Part shown: positions 6,822-16,471 of the stretch, in pieces
How positions within the stretch are numbered: position 1 is the stretch's first letter
How the letters are laid out: each line of letters starts with the position of its first letter
Assembly (NCBI GenBank): GCA_002429165.1
Contig: DIYV01000026.1
Location: 2,297-19,017 of the forward strand
Source of the DNA: Gallionella sp. UBA6045
GTDB lineage: Bacteria > Pseudomonadota > Gammaproteobacteria > Burkholderiales > Gallionellaceae
DNA: 16,721 nt
Direction: 5' to 3'
Notes under the pieces: model-generated
The model's database searches: none
Told to the model about the DNA's origin: nothing
What the model saw: only the letters and a program-made list of their open reading frames with translations
Translations under genes and position numbers: made by a program

Positions 6822-7709
6822 ATGAACTTGTCCAAAATATTATTCGGTCTGGCTACGATGCTGGCGTTGCTAAGCAGCAGCGGCAGTGTTTATGCGGCAA
6901 TCGCGGGACGTGTACAGTATGTGCACGGCAAGGTTCAGCTGACGACCGCAACCGGGGTTACGCATGCGATCAGGAAAGGCGATGCGGTTAACGAAGGCGA
7001 TACCCTGATTTCTGAGCCGACCGCTTCCGCGCAAATTAGGATGGAAGATGGCGGAATGGTAGCGATGCGCCCTGACACCAGACTCAAGATAGACCGGTTC
7101 TCCTTCGATGGGCAGCAAGACGGTACAGAAAGGAGCTTTTTCTCCGTGGTCAAGGGCGGCTTTCGTGCCATTACCGGCGAGATCGGAAAGAAGAACAAGG
7201 CTAATTATCGAATTACCACACCTGCAACAACGATCGGAATTCGCGGCACGGACCATGAAACTTTTGTTGTCACTCCTGACAGCGCAATGGCAACCACGAC
7301 AGCTGTCGGCACTTATAACAAGGTGAATTTGGGCGAGACCTCAATGACGACCGAAAAGGGCACGCTCCTCGTGCTACCCAACCAGATGGGTTTTGTCGGC
7401 GGGGCCGATCAAATGCCGCGTCTGCAACCAATCAACCTCAGCATCTTCACTGCAACAACCCAGCCAGGACTGCAAGGCGGTCGTGACAAGCGTGAAGGTA
7501 AATCGGAGAGCGGCAGGGAAATGCGTGAAACTGCAACGATGGACAAGGATGGAATGCGTGATCACGCGAAGGTGGACAAAATCGGCGTTCATGGAACCGA
7601 GAAGATGGAAAGGGGAGGCGTTGAAGGTACCACTACGTTATCGCCATCCAGCAATGACTCGTTACAGAACACCATACCCAAAACCCCGGAGGCGCAAGAA
7701 CAGCACTAA
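6822..7709 (+). CDS. Secreted FecR-domain protein
   Basis: The product is 295 residues. A signal peptide (1-25, cleavage likely after SVYA) is followed by a FecR-type beta-rich domain (about 55-147). Its hallmarks are EGDTLISEPTASAQIRMEDG, MRPDTRLKIDRF, a KGGFRAITGEIG segment and ITTPATTIGIRGTDHE. The tail from about 215 is charged, Lys/Glu/Gly/Met-rich and probably disordered. FecR itself is a transmembrane sigma regulator; this protein has no cytoplasmic anti-sigma part, no membrane helix after the signal and no sigma-factor gene nearby, so it is a freestanding periplasmic or exported FecR domain, not a FecR orthologue. AAGGAA (6811-6816) supports the ATG at 6822. Its position behind the second barrel suggests that it is a partner or substrate of that barrel. 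This is inference. Confidence 0.85.
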   Translation: MNLSKILFGLATMLALLSSSGSVYAAIAGRVQYVHGKVQLTTATGVTHAIRKGDAVNEGDTLISEPTASAQIRMEDGGMVAMRPDTRLKIDRFSFDGQQDGTERSFFSVVKGGFRAITGEIGKKNKANYRITTPATTIGIRGTDHETFVVTPDSAMATTTAVGTYNKVNLGETSMTTEKGTLLVLPNQMGFVGGADQMPRLQPINLSIFTATTQPGLQGGRDKREGKSESGREMRETATMDKDGMRDHAKVDKIGVHGTEKMERGGVEGTTTLSPSSNDSLQNTIPKTPEAQEQH

Positions 7710-7727
7710 TCATTACCCTGCATTAGC

Positions 7728-7754
7728 AAAAAAGCCCGCGATTGCGGGCTTTAT
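7728..7754. terminator. Bidirectional intrinsic terminator between the FecR gene and purB
   Basis: AAAGCCCGC (7731-7739) pairs perfectly with GCGGGCTTT (7744-7752) around GATT. The plus strand ends in a short T-rich tract and the minus strand in six T's, so the hairpin can end transcription of both convergent units. The tract is better for purB. Confidence 0.85.
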
Positions 7755-7774
7755 TGCTTGCGGCCTGATGAAGA

Positions 7775-9178
<1,404 letters not shown>

Positions 9179-9200
9179 TTACGCGAATCGTGGCGTTCTT

Positions 9201-9423
9201 ATATAGCCCGTTCGCCCTTCGATACCTGATGTAACTACTGATATGACTGCTAGCCATCTGACTAACCCAGCAAAAGACGCTGGGTTAGTCATTGGTTATA
9301 GCCATTCGACTAGGCCGTCAAAAGGCTTTGCATAGCCATTCGGCTAAGTCACCAAAGAACGGTGACATAAGCCGCTGGTTAACGACAACCAAGTCGCTGG
9401 TTATCAGGGCGAACGGTTTATAT
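9201..9423. repeat. 18-bp inverted repeat flanking the hairpin element
   Basis: The block 9201-9218 (ATATAGCCCGTTCGCCCT) and the reverse complement of 9406-9423 agree at 16 of 18 positions. They bracket the hairpin element almost exactly; the right arm overlaps the element's last three bases and the final two codons plus stop of mnmA. They could mark a target duplicated in inverted form, or close the whole region into one large stem. Confidence 0.55.
9225..9408 (+). repeat. Hairpin-unit repeat, locus 2 (leader, one unit, one nested unit)
   Basis: The element begins CCTGA and ends TCAGG. A 26-nt leader (9225-9250) precedes unit 9251-9298 (48 nt), whose GACTAACCCAGC (9260-9271) pairs perfectly with GCTGGGTTAGTC (9279-9290) around AAAAGAC. 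The next unit, 9299-9403, has its loop region occupied by another complete unit (9333-9381) with CGGCT/AGCCG and GTCACC/GGTGAC stems and an AAAGAAC loop. The element fills the gap from the purB 5' flank to nine bases short of the mnmA stop codon. Of the 91 nt at 9318-9408, 89 recur inverted at 16289-16379. Confidence 0.88.
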
Positions 9424-10503
9424 CTGTGCACCTTCAATGATTGCTCCCCCCAGGCAGATCGCGCCGTCATATACGACCACCGACTGCCCGGGTGTCACGG
9501 CCCACTGCGGCTCGTCAAAAGCGATTTCACATGAACTGTCCGAGACGCTGGTAAGGCGACAGGGCGCATCCGCCTGGCGATAGCGCGTCTTGGCCGCGTA
9601 GGGATGATCGATTGCGGGCGCAGTGCCGCTGATCCAGTGGCTGTCCAGCGCGGTCAACCGTGGAGCGAGTAAAGCCGGGTGGTCGTGCCCCTGTACCACG
9701 ATCAAACGATTGTTAGCCATATCCTTGCCTGCCACGAACCACGGTTCGCCCGAAGCTTCCCTGGCTCCACCGATGCCCAGTCCCTGGCGTTGTCCTATGG
9801 TGTAGAACGACAGGCCGATGTGTTTCCCAACCACCTTTCCTTCCGGTGTGCGTATCTCGCCGGGTTGGGTGGGCAAATAGCGATTCAGGAATTCACGGAA
9901 CGGACGCTCGCCGATGAAGCAGATACCGGTGCTGTCTCTCTTTGCGTGATTGGGCAGACCATGCTGTTTGGCAATTGCGCGAACTTGCGATTTCAGGATA
10001 TTGCCGAGCGGGAACATCGCATGGCTCAATTGCATCTGGTTCAGGCGATGCAGAAAATAGCTCTGGTCCTTGCTGCCGTCATCGGCTTTAAGCAATTGAA
10101 ACAGACCGTCCATTTCACGCACCTGGGCATAGTGGCCGGTGGCGATGGTGTCGGCGCCCAGTTGCATGGCATGGTCGAGAAAAGCCTTGAACTTGATCTC
10201 GGCATTGCACAGGATGTCGGGGTTGGGTGTGCGACCCGCCTGATATTCGCGCAGGAAATAACTGAATACGCGCTCTTTGTATTCTTTGGAAAAGTTCACT
10301 GCTTCTATGGGGATGCCGATGGTGTCGGCCACCGAGACCGCGTCCAGCAAATCCTGGCGCGACGAGCAATATTCATCGTTGTCGTCATCCTCCCAGTTCT
10401 TCATGAACAGGCCGATAACGTCGTATCCTTGCTGCTTGAGCAACAGGGCGGCGACGGAAGAGTCCACGCCGCCGGACATGCCAACCACGATACGCTTAGT
10501 CAT
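9418..10503 (-). CDS. mnmA: tRNA-specific 2-thiouridylase
   Basis: The 361-residue enzyme puts sulfur on C2 of the wobble uridine of tRNA-Glu, -Gln and -Lys, using ATP and persulfide sulfur from a relay. The PP-loop ATP site SGGVDSS is at 10-16. The two catalytic cysteines are present: Cys99 in NPDILCN and Cys195 in [16 protein letters not shown] and the [11 protein letters not shown] segment also fit. I chose the ATG at 10503 because the PP-loop then lies at the usual distance from the N-terminus; the frame is open further upstream inside nudJ. The start overlaps the nudJ stop by 8 nt, so the two are probably coupled, as in E. coli. A hairpin repeat element begins nine bases after the stop. 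Confidence 0.96.
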   Translation of the reverse strand: MTKRIVVGMSGGVDSSVAALLLKQQGYDVIGLFMKNWEDDDNDEYCSSRQDLLDAVSVADTIGIPIEAVNFSKEYKERVFSYFLREYQAGRTPNPDILCNAEIKFKAFLDHAMQLGADTIATGHYAQVREMDGLFQLLKADDGSKDQSYFLHRLNQMQLSHAMFPLGNILKSQVRAIAKQHGLPNHAKRDSTGICFIGERPFREFLNRYLPTQPGEIRTPEGKVVGKHIGLSFYTIGQRQGLGIGGAREASGEPWFVAGKDMANNRLIVVQGHDHPALLAPRLTALDSHWISGTAPAIDHPYAAKTRYRQADAPCRLTSVSDSSCEIAFDEPQWAVTPGQSVVVYDGAICLGGAIIEGAQI

Positions 10504-10942
10504 AGTGAACCAACAGATCGAGGGGATAGCGCTTTCCCGCAATGTGATCTTCGACACAACGCAATATCAGCGGGCTGCGGTGGCGCGGTTGGGTGGCGCG
10601 GATTTGTTCGGGAGATAGCCATAGGGTTTGAATTATACCGCTGTCGAGCTTGCGGTCAGCCTCATGCCCGGTAACTTTGCCGGTGAAGGCGAAACGCAAA
10701 TAGGTGGTATCCGATTCGCTTGAATGCCAGCGATAGATACCGAGCAGGTGTTGCGGAATAAAGTGATAGGCCGATTCTTCCAGCGTTTCGCGAACCACTG
10801 CGGCGACCAGCGACTCATCTGCTTCGAGATGTCCGGCAGGCTGGTTGTAGCGCAAGCCTTGTGAGGTTTCCTCTTCAACCAGCAGAAATTTTCCATCCCG
10901 CTCAATGACCGCGGCGACAGTGACATTGGGTTTCCAGATCAT
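10496..10942 (-). CDS. nudJ: Nudix hydrolase, NudJ-type phosphatase
   Basis: The 148-residue product has one Nudix domain. The Nudix box starts at Gly37 (GHLEADES) and runs to about 59, with the metal-binding core RETLEES (51-57). Two consensus positions differ: Thr53 replaces the usual hydrophobic residue and Ser57 the usual Gly, but all metal-ligand glutamates are kept. E. coli NudJ (YmfB) hydrolyses nucleoside tri- and diphosphates and thiamine pyrophosphate precursors, and its gene lies next to mnmA; family name and substrate range are taken from that. GGAG seven bases before the ATG supports the start. The gene is downstream of a strong terminator (10960-10988), so it should have its own promoter, which I could not identify in the short gap. 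Confidence 0.88.
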   Translation of the reverse strand: MIWKPNVTVAAVIERDGKFLLVEEETSQGLRYNQPAGHLEADESLVAAVVRETLEESAYHFIPQHLLGIYRWHSSESDTTYLRFAFTGKVTGHEADRKLDSGIIQTLWLSPEQIRATQPRHRSPLILRCVEDHIAGKRYPLDLLVHYD

Positions 10943-10959
10943 TTTGTACTCCAGAAATA

Positions 10960-10988
10960 AAAAAAGCAGGGTTTCCCCTGCCTTTTTT
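10960..10988 (-). terminator. Intrinsic terminator of the Ala/Lys-rich protein gene
   Basis: GCAGGG (10966-10971) pairs with CCCTGC (10976-10981), and the stem is extended by A/T runs on both sides. Read on the minus strand it ends in a long T tract. It separates the small exported protein gene from nudJ, which is on the same strand. Confidence 0.88.
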
Positions 10989-11003
10989 AAGCTTGTGCCG
11001 TTC

Positions 11004-11264
11004 TTACTTGGCTGCTGCTGGTGCTGCTTCTTCAGCTTTTTCAGCTTTTTCAGCTTTTTTTGCTTTTTTTGCTTTTTTTGCTTTGTGTGCTTTTTTTGCT
11101 TTTTTTGCTTTCTTTACTTCTTTCTTTTCTTCTTTCTTTGTTTCAGCTTTAGCAGGAGCGGCCATAGCTGCACCAGCGGCAGGAGCAGCTGCTTCAGCAG
11201 CAACAGCGGTGAAAGAAACAGCTGCGAAAACAGCGGCGATCAGTAAGGATAACAGTTTGCTCAT
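11004..11264 (-). CDS. Exported Ala/Lys-rich small protein
   Basis: The 86-residue precursor starts with a signal peptide (MSKLLSLLIAAVFAAVSFTA, cleavage likely after AVAA). The mature part is almost only Ala, Lys and Glu: an Ala/Pro stretch, then KKA repeats (for example KKAKKAHKAKKAKKAKKA), ending EEAAPAAAK. The repeats resemble histone H1-like or acid-shock-type proteins in composition, but the signal peptide argues for the periplasm. Small proteins with this plan are common in betaproteobacteria and mostly uncharacterised. GGAG seven bases ahead fixes the ATG at 11264 over the in-frame ATG at 11276. Five heptamers A_AAA_AAA lie in frame in the repeat. It follows tRNA-Leu on the same strand without a visible terminator between. 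Confidence 0.82.
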   Translation of the reverse strand: MSKLLSLLIAAVFAAVSFTAVAAEAAAPAAGAAMAAPAKAETKKEEKKEVKKAKKAKKAHKAKKAKKAKKAEKAEKAEEAAPAAAK

Positions 11265-11370
11265 TGTGAACTCCAATTAGTAGATTAATAAACGTTTAAG
11301 ACACTACTGTGTCGGTGCCTATAACGCGTTGTGCGTTTATTCGGTTGACAGATCAATCGCACTGTTTTTA

Positions 11371-11457
11371 TGGTGCCGGGGGGGGGACTTGAACCCCCAC
11401 GCCATTTCTGGCACCGGATTTTGAGTCCGGCGCGTCTACCAGTTCCACCACCCCGGC
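11371..11457 (-). tRNA. tRNA-Leu (anticodon CAA)
   Basis: The minus strand folds as a class II tRNA of 87 nt including an encoded CCA (11373-11371). The acceptor GCCGGGG pairs with CCCCGGC. The anticodon arm CCGGA/TCCGG encloses CTCAAAA, giving anticodon CAA, which reads UUG. A long variable arm (TGCCAGAAATGGCG) and the T-loop GTTCAAGTC confirm leucine class. Confidence 0.96.
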
Positions 11458-11469
11458 TAAGCGGGCCGC

Positions 11470-11498
11470 ATTATCCCTGAAGCAACGTGCCATATCAA
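11470..11498 (-). promoter_or_regulatory. Sigma-70 promoter of tRNA-Leu
   Basis: On the minus strand, TTGATA (11498-11493) and GATAAT (11475-11470) are 17 nt apart, each matching the consensus at five of six positions. Transcription would start near 11463, a few bases before the mature 5' end. The G/C-rich stretch GCGGCCC between -10 and start is typical of promoters under stringent control. Confidence 0.8.
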
Positions 11499-11789
11499 CT
11501 GCATTCTCGCCTTGATCATATTGGCCGGCTCCGATTCCCGCCGTATTGTCGCTTATTATCGAAGCCTTTTCATTGATAGTCTGTGGCGGTGATCGGCCCA
11601 AATACGGGCGCGACTTTTATGGTGGTGGCGGTACTTCTGCCTTGGCTGCAGCGGTCAAGCGGCTTATCCGGGCGCGAGTCGACGAAGTGGTATTATTCAA
11701 CGGCCGGTGGATGCGTATTTCCAGCCGTTATGGCTTATGGATACAAGTACGGCTGCTGCAAACCAGGGTCAGGAACAGGATAGAAAATC
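11499..11789 (+). other. Gap between the tRNA-Leu promoter and cysQ, no supported gene
   Basis: Open frames cross this stretch, but none combines a start, ribosome binding site and recognisable protein. TTGGCC (11521-11526) and TATTGT (11544-11549), 17 nt apart, could be a weak promoter for cysQ with a leader of more than 200 nt. The frame reading VCGGDRPKYGRDFYGGGG from about 11580 is odd but unsupported. Confidence 0.3.
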
Positions 11790-12593
11790 GTGAACGCAAA
11801 ATACATGCAGCAAGTGGTGGAAATCGCGCACCATGCCGGAGCAGCCATCATGGAGGTCTATCGCAGTGGCGATGCAGGCGAGACCAGCAAAGTGGACAAC
11901 TCCCCGCTTACCCTGGCAGACTTGGCCGCGCATCGAACCATCGTTGAGGGGCTGACCAGGTTGACGCCGGAAATCGCTATCCTCTCCGAAGAGGCTGCCG
12001 ACATTGCCTACCCGGTGCGTTCGCAATGGAAGCGCTACTGGCTGGTCGATCCGCTCGACGGCACCAGGGAATTCATCAAGCGCAACGGCGAATTCACCGT
12101 CAACATCGCGCTGATCGAGAATGGCGAACCTGTGATGGGAGTGGTGTATGCCCCGGTGCCGGACGTGTGCTACTACGGCACCCGCGATGCAGGTGCTTTT
12201 GTGCAGCGCGGCAACGCTGCGGCGCAGCCCATCACTGTCAAACCCCACAAAGCGGGCGAATCTATCAAGGTCGTCGCCAGCCGTTCGCATAGCGATGCGC
12301 GCACCGAAGCGCTGCTCAAACAGCTCGGCAATTACCAATGTATCAGCATGGGCAGCTCGCTCAAACTCTGTCTGGTTGCCGAAGGCGCAGCGCATTTCTA
12401 CCCGCGCCTGGGTCCGACCATGGAATGGGACACTGCTGCCGCGCATGCCGTGGTGAACGCGGCGGGCGGCACAGTGTGCAACTTGGCCGGGGAGGAATTG
12501 CGCTACAACAAGGTGGATTTGCACAACCCCGAGTTTCTGGTTTTGCCAGCCGCGGATGAGGCTTTATCCGCGCTTCTGAAACTTCGCCGGTAA
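11790..12593 (+). CDS. cysQ: 3'(2'),5'-bisphosphate nucleotidase
   Basis: The 267-residue product belongs to the inositol-monophosphatase superfamily of lithium-sensitive, Mg-dependent phosphatases. CysQ converts 3'-phosphoadenosine 5'-phosphate, left over from sulfate assimilation, to AMP. Metal-site motifs are intact: LSEE (65-68), WLVDPLDGTREFI (84-96) and EWDTAAAHA (212-220). The DGTREFI form favours CysQ over inositol monophosphatase. The start is a GTG at 11790 with AGGA about ten bases ahead; an ATG at 11805 is a shorter alternative without a ribosome binding site. No sulfate genes are adjacent, so the assignment rests on motifs. The gene stands alone between tRNA-Leu and queA. Confidence 0.9.
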   Translation: MNAKYMQQVVEIAHHAGAAIMEVYRSGDAGETSKVDNSPLTLADLAAHRTIVEGLTRLTPEIAILSEEAADIAYPVRSQWKRYWLVDPLDGTREFIKRNGEFTVNIALIENGEPVMGVVYAPVPDVCYYGTRDAGAFVQRGNAAAQPITVKPHKAGESIKVVASRSHSDARTEALLKQLGNYQCISMGSSLKLCLVAEGAAHFYPRLGPTMEWDTAAAHAVVNAAGGTVCNLAGEELRYNKVDLHNPEFLVLPAADEALSALLKLRR

Positions 12594-12728
12594 TCGCGGG
12601 GCTGGCCTTTTCAGGGTCGAACTTACGCCCGGGTTGCCGTACTTTTCCGTCCAAGAGGCGCGCTTTATCCCGAGCAGATATTTCACATCGACTACAATCC
12701 CGCCTTTGTATAGATTTCCCCAGTGTTC

Positions 12729-14899
<2,171 letters not shown>

Positions 14900-14904
14900 G
14901 CCAG

Positions 14905-14925
14905 TCATGACAACATGATTTTTTT
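14905..14925 (+). terminator. Weak terminator-like hairpin behind tgt
   Basis: TCATG (14905-14909) pairs with CATGA (14914-14918) around ACAA and is followed by seven T's (14919-14925). The five-pair, A/T-rich stem is weak, but position and T tract fit the end of the queA-tgt operon. The rest of the gap to 15108 shows no gene. Confidence 0.5.
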
Positions 14926-15108
14926 CCGTTTCCCGTGCGAACCTTTGCGCTCATGAATAATATGGGAATGTGCTATGCGCTATCAATGTAAAGCGGGTTC
15001 TGCTCCGGCAATTGCGCTGGCCGGTCAGCCTGAATAGGGTGATATCCCGCCTCACGGATCGCAGCATCGCGATATGATTGCCCCGTACACAATATCGACA
15101 GGAATCCG

Positions 15109-16275
15109 ATGCACCCGACTCTGAATTGGACTGAGGCAGGCACAGAATGTACTGCCCGTTGGCGCTCGGAAAGCGGCATGCCGCCGCCCAGGCGCGTGGT
15201 CATTGCGGACGACACGATGAAGGCGGACCAGGCATATCGCCTGGCCTGCGAAGGGACGGCGCTGTTGTGGCGCGGCGATTTTCAGAACGCGAAGCAGCTG
15301 TTGCAGGCGATGTCGCGGCGCGCGGATCGTAAGCCGCGCAAGCCTGTCCTGAGCTCGGTCGAAGGGCACTCCGTGGTTCCGGGTGAAGCTTTCCATCTGC
15401 ATCGCCAGTCGCAGTCGCAACGCGCGCGCACGCTGGCGATGATCCTGATCCCGCTGGATGGCGACTACGGCATCCCGTTGCGCCGCGCACCGGATATCCG
15501 GCAGGCCTGCATCGAGGCCTACGGAGTAGGCAACGAGCCTTGCGTGGCGTCGCTGCGCGAATTGCTCGGGCTGGTCGGCGCGCACGAGTGGCGCAAGAAG
15601 GGCGTCGAGATTCCCGCCCTGGATGAAGCAACAACCGGCGCGCGCATCCACCCGCACTACGGCGTGTTTTCCCCGGTGCGCGGCGAGTATGTGGAGCTGG
15701 TGAACACAGCTCCGCTGCCACATGCTTTTCCTCGGCCTGAATTGGCCTTCGACATCGGCACCGGTACCGGCGTGCTGGCGGCAGTGCTGGCGCGCCGTGG
15801 CATCAAGCGCATCGTCGCCACCGACCAGGACCCGCGCGCGCTGGCCTGTGCCCGCGAGAACATCGCGCGGCTGGGCCTGGATGCGCAGGTGGAAGTCGTA
15901 CAGGCCGACCTGTTCCCCGCGGGCAAGGCGCCGCTGATTGTCTGCAATCCTCCGTGGATACCCGCGCGCCCCAGTTCGCCGATCGAACATGCGATCTTCG
16001 ACCCGGACAGCCGCATGCTGCGCGGCTTCCTCGGCGGACTGGCAGAACATCTCGAGCCTGACGGCGAAGGCTGGCTAGTGCTCTCCGACATCGCCGAGCA
16101 TCTCGGCTTGCGCACGCGCGAGGAATTGCTGGCGCTGTTCGAATCGTCGGGCTTGCAGGTGCTGGAGCGGCTGGATGTGCGCCCGCATCATCCCAAAGTG
16201 GCCGATGGCAGCGATCCGCTGCACGCAGCGCGGGCGGCGGAGGTCACGTCGTTGTGGAGGTTGGCAGCGCGCTAG
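15109..16275 (+). CDS. Class I SAM-dependent methyltransferase, MTS/PrmC-like
   Basis: This is a 388-residue protein. The C-terminal half is a Rossmann methyltransferase: motif I AFDIGTGTGVLAAVLARRG (213-231), acidic loop ATDQDPRAL (237-245) and the catalytic NPPW at 280-283. NPPW/NPPY marks enzymes methylating a side-chain amide or an exocyclic amino group (PrmC, PrmB, RsmC/RlmG), so the target may be a protein glutamine or an RNA/DNA base; I cannot say which. Residues about 40-200 form a family-specific N-terminal region, with GVFSPVRGEYVELV ahead of motif I. Residues 79-90 (PVLSSVEGHSVV) are encoded by an inserted repeat (15342-15366). CAGGAA (15099-15104) supports the ATG. It is a single gene, followed 13 nt later by a hairpin element. 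Confidence 0.85.
   Translation: MHPTLNWTEAGTECTARWRSESGMPPPRRVVIADDTMKADQAYRLACEGTALLWRGDFQNAKQLLQAMSRRADRKPRKPVLSSVEGHSVVPGEAFHLHRQSQSQRARTLAMILIPLDGDYGIPLRRAPDIRQACIEAYGVGNEPCVASLRELLGLVGAHEWRKKGVEIPALDEATTGARIHPHYGVFSPVRGEYVELVNTAPLPHAFPRPELAFDIGTGTGVLAAVLARRGIKRIVATDQDPRALACARENIARLGLDAQVEVVQADLFPAGKAPLIVCNPPWIPARPSSPIEHAIFDPDSRMLRGFLGGLAEHLEPDGEGWLVLSDIAEHLGLRTREELLALFESSGLQVLERLDVRPHHPKVADGSDPLHAARAAEVTSLWRLAAR
15342..15366 (+). repeat. Intragenic dispersed repeat inside the methyltransferase gene
   Basis: The motif CCTGTCCTGAGC, TCG, GTCGAAGGG occupies these positions and codes in frame for PVLSSVEG. From memory, variants of this sequence (often CTGAGCTTGTCGAAGG) recur hundreds of times in many proteobacterial genomes, including inside genes, where they leave peptides such as SLSKG or SSVEG. 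Confidence 0.65.
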
Positions 16276-16288
16276 GGATGTAATGAAG

Positions 16289-16471
16289 CCTGATAACCAG
16301 CGACTTGGCTATCGTTAACCAGCGGCTTATGTCACCGTTCTTTGGTGACTTAGCCGAATGGCTATGCAAAGCCTTTTGATGGCGTATCGAATGTCTATAA
16401 GTAGTGGCTTAGACGCAGATCCTTCGCGTCTTAGTCCAATACTTAGTAGTTCCATCAGTTGTTTCATCAGC
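16289..16471 (-). repeat. Hairpin-unit repeat, locus 3 (leader, one unit, one nested unit)
   Basis: Read on the minus strand from 16471, a 26-nt leader (16471-16446) precedes unit 16445-16398 (48 nt). Its outer stem is TAAGTA/TACTTA instead of the usual TAGCCA/TGGTTA; pairing is kept although the sequence changed. The abutting unit 16397-16294 contains a complete unit (16364-16316, GTCACC/GGTGAC stem), nested as in locus 2. The element ends TCAGG at 16289, 13 nt behind the methyltransferase stop. The leader covers the stop codon of the truncated gene at 16467. Confidence 0.85.

Noticed and set aside
6822..7709. FecR as the anti-sigma regulator of an iron-uptake operon
   Set aside because: No sigma factor or TonB receptor is nearby, and the protein lacks the cytoplasmic and transmembrane parts of true FecR.
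9679..10674. Plus-strand open frame of 331 codons opposite mnmA and nudJ
   Set aside because: Both minus-strand genes show complete active-site motifs; the plus frame crosses their junction and resembles nothing.
10905..11246. Phe-rich plus-strand frame over the low-complexity region
   Set aside because: It is the reverse reading of Lys/Ala codons in the exported small protein, which has the signal peptide and ribosome binding site.
11368..11601. Open frame of 77 codons over the tRNA
   Set aside because: Its C-terminal half is a translation of tRNA-Leu, a common annotation artefact.
15052..16050. Minus-strand open frame of 332 codons opposite the methyltransferase
   Set aside because: High GC keeps several frames open here. 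Only the plus strand has SAM-binding and NPPW motifs and a ribosome binding site.
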